NCBI GenBank assembly: GCA_934481345.1
Contig: CAKSPF010000002.1
Coordinates: forward strand, 1-64,000
Source: an uncultured Clostridia bacterium
Lineage (GTDB): Bacteria > Bacillota > Clostridia > UMGS1810
Length of the DNA: 64,000 bases
Reading direction: 5' to 3'
Shown: in pieces, positions 1-7,420 of the stretch
Layout: each line of letters starts with the position of its first letter
Position numbering within the stretch: position 1 is the first letter of the stretch
Position numbers and translations under genes: made by a program
The notes under the pieces: generated by a model
Database searches by the model: none
The model's input: only the letters and a program-made list of their open reading frames with translations
Told to the model about the DNA's origin: nothing

Positions 1-1
1 T

Positions 2-77
2 TCCTCAATAGCTCAGTCGGTAGAGCGCATGACTGTTAATCATGATGTCGTTGGTTCAAGTCCAACTTGGGGAGCCA
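2..77 (+). tRNA. tRNA-Asn (GTT)
   Basis: Full cloverleaf. The acceptor arm TCCTCAA (2-8) pairs with TTGGGGA (67-73), the anticodon GTT sits in the loop of the stem around 35-37, the T loop GTTCAAG is present, and the CCA end is encoded at 75-77. It is the first of three clustered tRNA genes. Confidence 0.97.
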
Positions 78-83
78 AAGTGT

Positions 84-158
84 GGCCCCTTGGTCAAGTG
101 GTTAAGACACCGCCCTTTCACGGCGATAACATGGGTTCGAATCCCGTAGGGGTCACCA
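84..158 (+). tRNA. tRNA-Glu (TTC)
   Basis: The acceptor arm GGCCCCT (84-90) pairs with AGGGGTC (148-154) with one G-T pair. The anticodon is TTC, the T loop is GTTCGAAT and CCA is encoded at 156-158. It lies six bases after tRNA-Asn, so the two are almost certainly cotranscribed. Confidence 0.97.
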
Positions 159-222
159 CTTTTTACAAGTTCATCGGCTGCAAATTTTGCAGTCGATATT
201 CTTGTGTATAACAGCTAAATAC

Positions 223-299
223 GGATCTTTAGCTCAGTTGGTTAGAGCAACCGGCTCATAACCGGTTGGTCCGGGGTTCGAGTCCCTGAAGATCCACCA
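223..299 (+). tRNA. tRNA-Met (CAT), probably elongator
   Basis: The acceptor arm GGATCTT (223-229) pairs perfectly with AAGATCC (289-295). The anticodon is CAT and CCA is encoded at 297-299. The fully paired first acceptor base pair argues against an initiator tRNA. A tRNA-Ile that reads ATA after C34 modification to lysidine also carries CAT; the sequence looks more like clostridial elongator Met, but tilS-type recognition cannot be excluded by eye. Confidence 0.93.
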
Positions 300-300
300 C

Positions 301-335
301 ATCGGAACGAACTTTGCTTTGTTCCGATTTTTTTG
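301..335 (+). terminator. Rho-independent terminator of the tRNA cluster
   Basis: ATCGGAAC (301-308) pairs with GTTCCGAT (321-328) and a run of T follows directly (328-334). Confidence 0.93.
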
Positions 336-431
336 TTTCAGAGAGTTTCTGCATATCATTGACACAAAAACAGAAAAAGTGAATAGTTTATGATTTTTTT
401 GAAGACTTAATACTTGTGTTTAATGTGTTGA

Positions 432-640
432 TCCGAATACGCAAATAATGAAATTGCATCTGATAAATTTGATATTCAGTTGAAAGATGATGAGTATAGA
501 AATCAGGTACTGTGCGGCATACCGCGCGAAAATTCAGTACACGAGATGAATGCAACGAACTGATATTGTTTCTGTGTTTAGATAATGGCAGACATATGTC
601 CGGAGAAAATATTTTTGCAAACGGAGGTATGAAAATATAA
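432..640 (+). pseudogene. C-terminal relic of an SDR-type dehydrogenase
   Basis: No start codon is available; an in-frame stop lies at 429-431. From 435 the reading is EYANNEIASDKF...VLCGIPRENSVHEM, and a frameshift near 549-551 is needed to continue as NELILFLCLDNGRHMSGENI, then FANGGMKI and a stop at 638-640. The arrangement I-P-R...E-x-N-E...LFL-x-L-D...MSGENIF-x-NGGM is the usual end of classical short-chain dehydrogenases (cofactor-domain end plus the SGQ-x-I-x-V-NGG signature). Only about the last 65 residues remain; nothing upstream of 429 continues the family. It is a dead fragment unrelated in strand and position to the second broken SDR at 2440-3254. Confidence 0.7.
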
Positions 641-692
641 AATTCACATTTATTCCGCAACTATCACGGAAGCTTTGTACACAATTTGTTGT

Positions 693-863
693 TTAAAAAT
701 TTTCTTTGTTTATATAATTTGCCATATCATGCAGTTTTTGCGCGGTTGTTATATAGTCATTGTATTCATGAAGCTGCATCTGATGCTTTACCGGCAGAGA
801 TAAGAAAAATGCCCGGCTGCTGCGGCTGTTTTGAATAAGATCCTGCAAATTACTGTAGTTCAC
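693..863 (-). CDS. small conserved-looking protein of unknown function (56 aa)
   Basis: I do not recognise a characterised family. The protein reads MNYSNLQDLIQNSRSSRAFF, then LSLPVKHQMQLHEYNDYI and a helical tail ending in NYINKENF. The pattern DLIxNSRSSRxFFxSLPxxxQxxLHExxDYIxTAxxLH resembles short hypothetical proteins I associate with Clostridia, and the amphipathic helices suggest a small soluble or adaptor protein. I chose the GTG at 861-863 rather than the ATG at 882-884, because the strong site GGGAGGTG lies between the two and is five bases from the GTG. The gene diverges from the HMA gene, with about 145 bases between the two starts. Function unknown. Confidence 0.6.
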   Translation of the reverse strand: MNYSNLQDLIQNSRSSRAFFLSLPVKHQMQLHEYNDYITTAQKLHDMANYINKENF

Positions 864-929
864 TTGTTCACCTCCCGTAATCATTTAGAATTATTTGATA
901 AATCAGTCTGCTTTATACATTTTTAATGA

Positions 930-985
930 TTGACATAATCTTAAAAGTGTGATACAATAATCTTGAAGTTAGATGAAACTAACTT
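930..985 (+). promoter_or_regulatory. sigma-A promoter with overlapping palindromic operator (HMA gene)
   Basis: A -35 box TTGACA (930-935) and a -10 box TACAAT (953-958) are separated by exactly 17 bases. The palindrome AAGTTAG-N6-CTAACTT (966-985) covers the expected transcription start, the position of a repressor site. The core GTTAG-N6-CTAAC (968-983) recurs at 6526, 6862 and 10500. Confidence 0.8.
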
Positions 986-1008
986 ATGTATAAAGAGGAG
1001 GAATAAAT

Positions 1009-1374
1009 ATGGGAACGGCAATTATAGTTACAGTTTTGATAATTATTTGTATAATATCGATAAAGAGCTACATAAAAAAGCTTACATCCGGCTGCTGCGG
1101 TGCAGGAGGCGATACGGTAAAAAAAGCGCGTGTAAAAGATAAAAATGAATCACACTACCCATATACGGTGTCTGTGGAAATTGAAGGCATGACTTGCAAT
1201 CATTGCCGCGAGCGTGTGGAAAATATGCTCAATTCCGAAGACGGTTTTTGGGCAGAGGTTAATCTGAAGAATAATACCGCTTTGATTCGCTTAAAAAATA
1301 AAGTTTCCGATGAATATATTAAAAAAGTTATATGTGCAGCAGGGTATTCGATAAAAAGTATTACACACAAATAA
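1009..1374 (+). CDS. membrane-anchored heavy-metal-associated (HMA) domain protein
   Basis: A 121-residue protein. Residues 3-19 form one hydrophobic anchor, followed by a Cys-rich patch SGCCGAGG near residues 27-35 and then a ferredoxin-like HMA domain (about 51-119) with the metal-binding motif GMTCNHC (Cys-x2-Cys). HMA domains of this size are copper- or other soft-metal-binding chaperones (CopZ/Atx1 type). The anchor places this one at the inner membrane face or outside it. The site AGAGGAGGAA precedes ATG 1009. The promoter carries the same palindrome as the feo operon, so it probably belongs to an iron or metal regulon rather than a copper-only system. It is a single-gene unit ended by a terminator at 1399. 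Confidence 0.85.
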   Translation: MGTAIIVTVLIIICIISIKSYIKKLTSGCCGAGGDTVKKARVKDKNESHYPYTVSVEIEGMTCNHCRERVENMLNSEDGFWAEVNLKNNTALIRLKNKVSDEYIKKVICAAGYSIKSITHK

Positions 1375-1398
1375 AAACGTAAAGATATGGTATATACA

Positions 1399-1438
1399 AA
1401 CAAGCATACTGCAATTAAAAGCGGTATGCTTGTTTTGG
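1399..1438 (+). terminator. Rho-independent terminator
   Basis: AACAAGCATACTGC (1399-1412) pairs with GCGGTATGCTTGTT (1421-1434) with one G-T pair, followed by TTTT. It ends the HMA transcript. Confidence 0.85.
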
Positions 1439-1454
1439 TGATAATATAAGTTAT

Positions 1455-2438
1455 TTACTTTAAGTTATTTTTATATTCCGTCAAATTCTGCCCCGTCCAA
1501 AGTGTAAACGCTCTCAAAAACGAATTTATGTCCTGATACCCAAGCAAAAATGCAATATCTTCCGTATTCATTTTGGTATGAGCGATATAATACTTTGCAA
1601 GAAGCTCTCTTGTATGATTTAACTGCTGCTGAAAATTTGTGCTTTCTTCTTTCAGTCTGCGCTGCAATGTCCTTTTGCTTGTGCCGAGCTTTTCCGCCGC
1701 ATCATCAGCCGTACATCTGCCGCCGGGTATAAGCTCTGTGAGTACACTTCTCACTCTCGCCGCAAAGCTGTAATCCGTTTCAAACATATTAAGTTTCTTT
1801 GCAAGCTACGGCTCAAAGAAATCCCACATTGAATCGTTTCGGCTGATAAATGGTATCTTAGTGTCAGTTTTATCAAACACAATTATATTTGCGTTTCCTG
1901 TGGCAATTTCCGCTTGCAAAAACTCTCCGTATGCTTTGTTAGTCATTGTATTTTTTGTTGTGACGCTTTTCGGGACAATGTTTACTTTTGTTGCCTTTCG
2001 GATTAAATTTACAAAGAAAACAAACTCAACACCAATTAAAAATTCGGGAATTTCCGCATTTTCATCATATGGTTTAATTTCAAGCGAAATATCCGAATCA
2101 TTCTCTGTGATATCATAAATCAGTGCCCCGACAAGAGCCTTGTATTGTGATAGCCGTTTTATGCAGCTTTCGGCATTTTCACTGCAAAAGGCGGCAAATA
2201 TCGGCGGCGAAAAGGTTTAAATATTTTCTGCCGTTGCGAGCAATATCGGTGTTTGCTCATTTTCGGACAAAGCCTCGATTGCTCTTATAAACCTATAATA
2301 TTCTTCTGCCGTAAGACAGGGCGTTTTACGGCAAAACAAATCCTCCGGCAAATGTGCCTTCCTTAAAATTTCATTGGTTTTCATTCCCATAGAATTAAGA
2401 AAATCCGAATAGTTTTTTTCTAAAATAAATCTTTTCAT
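1455..2438 (-). pseudogene. AraC-family regulator broken by two in-frame stop codons
   Basis: One frame runs from ATG 2438 to the stop at 1455 (327 residues), the normal size of an AraC regulator with a long N-terminal ligand domain. The N-terminal part (MKRFILEKNYSDFLNSMGMK...) resembles the arabinose-binding-like domain of the GadX/OruR subgroup. The C-terminal 110 residues are a double helix-turn-helix with GTSKRTLQRRLKEEST and the typical IAFLLGYQDINSFLRAF. The frame is interrupted by TAA at 2217-2219 and TAG at 1806-1808, where family members would read sense codons (the second sits in FEP-stop-LAKKL, expected Glu). The rest is unbroken and still reads like protein, so inactivation looks recent. 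It begins two bases after the SDR stop and forms an operon with it. Confidence 0.8.
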
Positions 2439-2439
2439 A

Positions 2440-3254
2440 TTATCCGAACACCTTTATAATAAAATCGTAAAAACGGTCGCCGAAAAGCCTTTTTGTAATT
2501 ACCATAGGCTTTGCCATAAATCCAATCAGATAGCGTGTTTTCGGTTTCCTTTTCATAACAGCTGTGCGTATGGTTTTTGCTATTACTTCCGGTTTTGTAA
2601 GCCGACTTCCCGAATAATTTTTAATCATACCGTCTGCTGCTTTGTTTGCGTATTCTTCATAGGCGCCGCTCTTTGCGGTCTTTTTCAGATTGTTTGCGGA
2701 AATAACACCCCAATCTGTTTTAATTCCGCCCGGCTCAACGACTACAACATCAATGCCGAACGGGTTGAGTTCCATACGCAGACAGTCGGACAACCCCTCA
2801 ACCGCAAACTTTGTTGCGTGATACCAGCCGCCAAACTTCGTCCATATTTTTCCGCCCATCGAGGACACATTAACGATTTTACCGAAGTTGTTTTTTCTCA
2901 TATAGGGAACGGTAAGCTGTATAAGCCTTGCCATTCCTAAAACATTTACATCAAACTGACGGCGGGCTTCTTCCATAGGAACATCTTCAACTGCACCGTA
3001 AGAACCATATCCTGCGTTATTTACAAGCACATCAATTCTGTTTTCACGTTAATTACAAAATCTGCACAAGCCTTAATAGATTCATCATCGGTGAGGTCAA
3101 GTGAAACGGGAATAATACCGTCTTTTTCAATATCTTTCATTCTGTCAAGCCTTCTTGCAGCGGCGTAAACGGTAAAACCGTTTTTGCAGAGTTCCTCTGC
3201 GGTTGATTTTCCGATACCGCTTGAAGCACCTGTAACCAAAGCTACTTTTTTCAT
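2440..3254 (-). pseudogene. short-chain dehydrogenase/reductase, frameshifted
   Basis: The N-terminal part (3254 down to about 3045) carries the nucleotide-binding motif TGASSGIG and AARRLDRM. The second part, in another frame, continues with VLVNNAGYG (NNAG motif), the catalytic Ser in VNVSSMGG, the YxxxK motif as YHATK, and PGGIKTDWG. Restoring one base near 3040-3045 joins ADFVI to ENRIDVLVNNAG, giving about 271 residues, a normal size for this SDR subgroup. All catalytic residues survive, so it could be a recent lesion or a sequencing error. Its start has the site TTGGAGG and a good promoter at 3285-3312. It was cotranscribed with the AraC gene, which probably controlled it. Confidence 0.85.
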
Positions 3255-3284
3255 TGTTCTGCCTCCAATCTCTTTTATGATATA

Positions 3285-3312
3285 ATTATACTACCTTTTC
3301 AAAAAATGTAAA
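3285..3312 (-). promoter_or_regulatory. sigma-A promoter of the broken SDR-AraC operon
   Basis: On the minus strand, -35 TTTACA (3307-3312) and a perfect -10 TATAAT (3285-3290) with 16 bases between them. Confidence 0.65.
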
Positions 3313-3375
3313 CAACATATCGTGCCAATACAAATGCAATTCACGCCATAAATACATTAAAGCAATGTTAATAAA

Positions 3376-3414
3376 AAATTCCGCAAGACTGTTTCAAATC
3401 TTACGGAATTTTTT
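3376..3414 (-). terminator. bidirectional Rho-independent terminator after pflA
   Basis: AAAATTCCGCAAGA (3375-3388) pairs with TCTTACGGAATTTT (3399-3412) with one wobble pair. Runs of A before it and T after it make it usable on both strands; the minus-strand pfl operon is its natural client. Confidence 0.8.
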
Positions 3415-3428
3415 ATTAAACCTGTACT

Positions 3429-4166
3429 TTAAAATTCAGATTTCTTTATTCTGATTTTTTCTTCTGCATTTTTTATTCGTTCGGTACTCGGTGGTTTTAC
3501 ATCATCCAGAGTATATTTGATGCCGAGGTTATCCCACTTGAATTTGCCCAAAGTGTGGTAGGGAAGTATTTCCGCTTTCTGCACATTTCCCAGGCTGTTT
3601 ATGAACTCACCGAGTTTGTCGAGGTCTTCGTCAAAATCGGTGTGGCCGGGCACAAGAACATGTCTTATCCAAACAGGTTTTTTAATTTCGGCAAGGTATT
3701 TCGCCATTTCCAGTATATTGTCATTGCCGAATCCCGTCAGGCTTTTGTGTCTGTTGAAATCAATTTCTTTAATGTCCAAAAGCAATAAATTCGTGTATTT
3801 CATAAGTTCATTGAACTTGTCGAAAAAAGGGTTTTCTGTTGTAAAAGGATTTCCCGATGTGTCAATAACTGTGTGAATATTCTGTTCTTTTGCTTTTTTT
3901 AAAAGCTCCGTAAGAAAATCAATCTGAAGGAGAGGTTCTCCGCCGCTTACGGTAATTCCGCCGCCGTTTTTCCAGTAGCTTTTGTACCGCAGCGCTTTTT
4001 GCAGAATTTCATCCGCCGACATTTCCTTTCCGCCGCTCATGTTCCATGTATCGGGATTATGGCAGTAGCGGCAGCGCATACGGCAACCCTGCATAAAGAC
4101 TATAAATCTTACGCCGGGACCGTCCGCAGCACCGAAGCTTTCAGTGGAATGAATTATACCGTTCAT
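3429..4166 (-). CDS. pflA: pyruvate formate-lyase activating enzyme
   Basis: Radical SAM enzyme, 245 residues, that uses S-adenosylmethionine and a [4Fe-4S] cluster to place the glycyl radical on PflB. The cluster motif is CRMRCRYC (Cys-x3-Cys-x2-Cys, near residues 29-36) followed by HNPDTW, and the SAM-binding GGE motif appears as VSGGEPLL. N-terminal HSTESFGAADGPGVRFIVFM is the family signature. It begins eight bases downstream of the pflB stop, so the two are one operon and the activase is made together with its substrate. The length is normal for the family. Confidence 0.96.
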   Translation of the reverse strand: MNGIIHSTESFGAADGPGVRFIVFMQGCRMRCRYCHNPDTWNMSGGKEMSADEILQKALRYKSYWKNGGGITVSGGEPLLQIDFLTELLKKAKEQNIHTVIDTSGNPFTTENPFFDKFNELMKYTNLLLLDIKEIDFNRHKSLTGFGNDNILEMAKYLAEIKKPVWIRHVLVPGHTDFDEDLDKLGEFINSLGNVQKAEILPYHTLGKFKWDNLGIKYTLDDVKPPSTERIKNAEEKIRIKKSEF

Positions 4167-4174
4167 GTTTTGTC

Positions 4175-6427
4175 TTACAGTGAAGCGTGGCAGGTTCTTG
4201 AGATAACATCAAGCTGCTGTTCACGCGTCAAATCTATAAACTTAACCGCATATCCCGAAACTCTTATGGTAAAGTTTGCATATTCTTCTTTTTCAGGGTG
4301 TTCCATTGCGTCTATCAGCTTTTCTTTGCCGAATACGTTTACATTGAGATGGTGAGCGCCGTTGTCGAAGTATCCGTTCAAAACGTTTACAAGGTTTGTA
4401 ACCTGCTCCGGTTCGCTGTGACCGAGTGCGTCGGGGTTGATTGTCTGCGTGTTTGATATACCGTCAAGCGCATATTCGTACGGAAGTTTTGCCACAGAGT
4501 TGAGCGATGCCAGAAGTCCGTTTGTTTCTGCACCGTACGATGGGTTTGCTCCCGGTGCCAGCGGCTCGCCTGCTTTTCTTCCGTCCGGAAGTGACGCTGT
4601 TGCTTTGCCGTATACAACATTCGATGTGATGGTAAGAATTGATGTCGTAGGCTCGGAGTGACGGTATGTGTGGCATTTTTTGATTTTGCCCATAAATGTC
4701 TTTAAAAGCCATACTGCAATGTCGTCTGCACGGTCGTCATCATTTCCGTATCTCGGGAAGTCACCCGTTGTTTCAAAATCCGTTGCTATACCGAATTCGT
4801 TTCTTTTAACCTTAACCTTGGCATATTTTATAGCGGAGAGTGAGTCTACAACGTGTGAAAATCCTGCAATGCCGGTAGCAAATGTACGGCGTACATCTGT
4901 ATCGATAAGCGCCATTTCGGCAGCTTCATAATAATACTTATCATGCATATAGTGTATTACGTTAAGCGTGCGTACATAGATTTTTGCAAGCCAGTCCATC
5001 ATTCTGTCATATTTTTCGATTACGTCGTCATAATCAAGATATTCGTCTGTAATAGCCGGGTATTTCGGACCTACCTGTACATTTGTTTTTGCGTCAACAC
5101 CGCCGTTGATAGCATACAAAAGGCATTTTGCGAGGTTGGCTCTTGCGCCGAAGAACTGCATTTCCTTACCTGTCTGAGTTGCGGATACGCAGCAGCAGAT
5201 AGCATAGTCATCACCCCATACGGGACGCATAACATCGTCATTTTCATATTGGATTGAGCTTGTGCGTACCGAAATTGCCGCAGCGTAGCGTTTAAACGCT
5301 TCGGGAAGCTCTGAAGAATACAAAACGGTGAGGTTAGGCTCTGGTGACGGTCCCATGTTTTCCAGAGTATGCAGGAAACGGAAGTCGTTTTTCGTTACCA
5401 TTGTTCTGCCGTCTACGCCTTTTCCACCGACATTAAGCGTCGCCCATACCGGGTCTCCGGAAAACAGCTCGTTATATGCAGGTATTCTTGCAAATTTTAC
5501 CATACGGAATTTCATTACCATGTGGTCAATAAGCTCCTGAGCCTCTTTTTCTGTAATTGTTCCTTCGTCAAGGTCGCGCTGAATGTATATATCCAAAAAT
5601 GTAGAAATTCTGCCGACGCTCATTGCTGCTCCGTTTTGTGTCTTAATAGCGGCAAGATAACCGAAATAGAGCCACTGGCAAGCTTCTTTTGCATTTTTTG
5701 CAGGCTTTGAAATATCATAGCCGTAGGATTCAGCCATAAGCTTCATTTCTTTGAGAGATTTAATCTGCATTGTGAGTTCTTCGCGCTGACGGATTTCTTC
5801 CTCTGTCATAGATTCGCTTTCGCAGTTTGCAAAATCGGCAGTTTTCTTTTCTATAAGCATATCAATTCCGTAAAGTGCAATTCTGCGGTAATCGCCGACA
5901 ATTCTTCCGCGGCCGTATGTGTCCGGAAGACCTGTTATAATTTTATTTTTGCGTACTGCGCGCATTTCCGGTGTATACACGTCAAATACACCCTGATTGT
6001 GCGTCTTGTGATATTCCGTAAAAATCTTGTGCAGCTCGAAATCGGGCTCGTAGCCGTATGTGCTGCAAGCTTCTTCTGCCATTTTTATTCCGCCGAACGG
6101 CATAAATGCACGTTTGAGCGGCTTGTCTGTCTGCAATCCTACAATCTTTTCAAGCTCTTTCATGCTTTCATTGATGTAACCGGGCTTGTGTGAATTTATG
6201 CCGGAAACAACATGAGTATCCATATCGAGCACGCCGCCCTTTGCGCGTTCCTCTTTCTGGAGCTTTTGCAGTTCACCCCATAATTTGTCTGTTGCCTCTG
6301 TAGGTTCGGCAAGAAAAGCTTCGTCGCCGCTGTAGGGTGTGTAGTTGTTCTGAATAAAATCACGGGTGTTTATATCATCACGCCATTTTACTCCTTTAAA
6401 GCCGTGCCATTGTTCAAAGTTTGTCAT
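4175..6427 (-). CDS. pflB: formate C-acetyltransferase (pyruvate formate-lyase)
   Basis: Glycyl-radical enzyme converting pyruvate and CoA to acetyl-CoA and formate. 750 residues from the ATG at 6425-6427 (MTNFEQWHGFKG), which has the site AGGGGG seven bases upstream; the ATG 18 bases earlier has none. The adjacent active-site cysteines lie in AICCCVSATQTG, here a run of three Cys, and the radical Gly lies in RVSGYAVKF near the C terminus. The enzyme is oxygen-sensitive, which fits an obligate anaerobe. It is first in an operon with pflA. The roughly 157-base leader contains the GTTAG-N6-CTAAC palindrome shared with the feo and flavodoxin genes, which suggests control by metal status. Formate made here can feed Fhs (53305). 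Confidence 0.97.
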   Translation of the reverse strand: MTNFEQWHGFKGVKWRDDINTRDFIQNNYTPYSGDEAFLAEPTEATDKLWGELQKLQKEERAKGGVLDMDTHVVSGINSHKPGYINESMKELEKIVGLQTDKPLKRAFMPFGGIKMAEEACSTYGYEPDFELHKIFTEYHKTHNQGVFDVYTPEMRAVRKNKIITGLPDTYGRGRIVGDYRRIALYGIDMLIEKKTADFANCESESMTEEEIRQREELTMQIKSLKEMKLMAESYGYDISKPAKNAKEACQWLYFGYLAAIKTQNGAAMSVGRISTFLDIYIQRDLDEGTITEKEAQELIDHMVMKFRMVKFARIPAYNELFSGDPVWATLNVGGKGVDGRTMVTKNDFRFLHTLENMGPSPEPNLTVLYSSELPEAFKRYAAAISVRTSSIQYENDDVMRPVWGDDYAICCCVSATQTGKEMQFFGARANLAKCLLYAINGGVDAKTNVQVGPKYPAITDEYLDYDDVIEKYDRMMDWLAKIYVRTLNVIHYMHDKYYYEAAEMALIDTDVRRTFATGIAGFSHVVDSLSAIKYAKVKVKRNEFGIATDFETTGDFPRYGNDDDRADDIAVWLLKTFMGKIKKCHTYRHSEPTTSILTITSNVVYGKATASLPDGRKAGEPLAPGANPSYGAETNGLLASLNSVAKLPYEYALDGISNTQTINPDALGHSEPEQVTNLVNVLNGYFDNGAHHLNVNVFGKEKLIDAMEHPEKEEYANFTIRVSGYAVKFIDLTREQQLDVISRTCHASL

Positions 6428-6525
6428 AAAAAGACCCCCTAACAAAAATTTCTGTTTGTACTATAATAAAAAGCTTTCGCGGCTGATACTGCATCAACAC
6501 GATGCGAAACCCTAAATATTAACAA

Positions 6526-6541
6526 GTTAGCCATAACTAAC
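6526..6541. promoter_or_regulatory. palindromic operator in the pflBA leader
   Basis: GTTAG (6526-6530), six bases, CTAAC (6537-6541). It lies about 45 bases inside the transcript predicted from the promoter at 6591-6619. A repressor here could act as a roadblock, or a second, weaker promoter between them (TTGAGG / TTTATAA region, 6546-6577) may be its real target. Confidence 0.6.
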
Positions 6542-6590
6542 CGCTTTTATAAATAAAAAGGATAACACTATCCTCAATTAAATCGCTGTC

Positions 6591-6619
6591 ATTGTATCAT
6601 AGCGGTCGAATATTGTCAA
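6591..6619 (-). promoter_or_regulatory. pflB: sigma-A promoter of pflBA
   Basis: On the minus strand, TTGACA (6614-6619) and TACAAT (6591-6596) with exactly 17 bases between. The start would lie near 6584. The leader includes a small hairpin GGATA/TATCC (6560-6573) followed by T residues and a second stem around 6471-6508, so attenuation is possible. The rest of the 6445-6918 gap holds the feo promoter and no gene. Confidence 0.8.
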
Positions 6620-6823
6620 TAACCAATATATGCTTTTTGTATATATAGCAAAATCTTTTGTACAAACAAATTAAATGTTTGGTAAAGGTGGTGGTTAGTC
6701 CGGAATAATTAATGTGCGAAAATATGCGGATTTTGTCCGGTGACAAAAATATACAAAAACTTCCGCTTTGGCATATTTTAATATGATAATTGTGTTGAAA
6801 AAATATATTTGGTAAATTTTTTG

Positions 6824-6878
6824 TTGACAAAACAGGTTAGTTATGCTAAACTAACTAATGAGTTAGGAGTTGCTAACT
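6824..6878 (+). promoter_or_regulatory. feo operon promoter with two tandem palindromic operators
   Basis: -35 TTGACA (6824-6829) and a likely -10 TAAACT (6847-6852) at 17 bases. A perfect palindrome with 7-base arms, GTTAGTT-N6-AACTAAC, covers 6836-6855 and so buries the -10. A second site AGTTAG-N6-CTAACT covers 6861-6878 over the start. The GTTAG/CTAAC half-sites recall those of DtxR/IdeR-family iron regulators, although the spacing differs from the classical box. Fe(II)-dependent repression is the likely mode. Confidence 0.75.
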
Positions 6879-6921
6879 TCTATGAGTGTGTAAAAAATAA
6901 ATTTATGAACGGAGGATAATG

Positions 6922-7134
6922 ATGATGCCTTTAACATTCGCTAATGTCGGTGAAGACAATATTATTAAGAAAATCGGCGGTAATCCCGAAGTAAAAAAGC
7001 ATCTTGAAAATTTGGGCTTTGTAGTTGGAGGTAACGTCAAAATAATCAGCCGGCTCGGCGGCAACGTAATTGTAAACGTAAAAGAAGCAAGAGTTGCCAT
7101 AAGCCGTGAAATGGCACAGAAAATCATGGTTTGA
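6922..7134 (+). CDS. feoA: FeoA-domain protein (first copy)
   Basis: A small SH3-like FeoA protein of 70 residues. FeoA is a cytoplasmic partner of the FeoB Fe(II) transporter. The core reads MPLTFANVGEDNIIKKIGGN, then a hydrophobic beta-rich part, GNVKIISRLGGNVIVNVKEA, and RVAISREMAQKIMV. Three consecutive in-frame ATGs lie at 6919, 6922 and 6925. The site GGAGG (6911-6915) is three, six or nine bases away, so 6922 or 6925 is preferred. It starts the feoA-feoA-feoB operon behind the double-operator promoter. Two FeoA copies before FeoB are common in Clostridia. Confidence 0.92.
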   Translation: MMPLTFANVGEDNIIKKIGGNPEVKKHLENLGFVVGGNVKIISRLGGNVIVNVKEARVAISREMAQKIMV

Positions 7135-7167
7135 AAATTTATTCTTTAATAAAAGGAGGATTAAGAA

Positions 7168-7389
7168 ATGCAGACACTTAAGCAGGCAAAAATAGGCGAA
7201 ACCGTAAAGGTAGTCAAGCTGCACGGCGAAGGTGCCGTAAAGCGCAGAATTATGGACATGGGCATAACAAGAGGGGTTGATGTGTATGTTCGTAAGGTTG
7301 CACCTCTCGGCGATCCGGTAGAGGTAACCGTCAGAGGCTACGAGCTTTCGCTTCGTAAGGCAGACGCCGAAATGATTGAGGTTGAATAA
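7168..7389 (+). CDS. feoA: FeoA-domain protein (second copy)
   Basis: 73 residues, with the canonical FeoA pattern: TLKQAKIGETVKVVKLHGEG, AVKRRIMDMGITRGV, and a C-terminal PVEVTVRGYELSLRKADA. It is closer to textbook FeoA than the first copy. The site AAAAGGAGG precedes ATG 7168. It lies 33 bases after the first feoA and 31 bases before feoB, so all three are one transcript. The two copies may form a heteromeric partner for FeoB or divide regulatory and structural roles; the sequence does not decide. Confidence 0.95.
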   Translation: MQTLKQAKIGETVKVVKLHGEGAVKRRIMDMGITRGVDVYVRKVAPLGDPVEVTVRGYELSLRKADAEMIEVE

Positions 7390-7420
7390 TAATTCATATA
7401 CCGAAAGAGAGGAATTTGAA

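Noticed and set aside
173..195. Palindrome CTGCAAA-T-TTTGCAG between tRNA-Glu and tRNA-Met
   Set aside because: No T tract and inside a tRNA operon; it may help processing, but nothing else supports a function.
388..660. Leftward open frame of 90 codons
   Set aside because: Lacks a ribosome-binding site and is antisense to the SDR relic, which explains the sequence better.
1861..2118. Rightward open frame of 85 codons
   Set aside because: It is the antisense of the middle of the broken AraC gene, whose own frame on the minus strand reads as protein across this part.
1455..2438. Alternative genetic code reading TAA and TAG as sense
   Set aside because: TAA, TAG and TGA end many intact genes in the window at the expected places, and prfB encodes a standard RF2.
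6697..6762. Repeated GTCCGG in the pfl-feo gap
   Set aside because: Only two short copies, with no promoter relation; probably chance.
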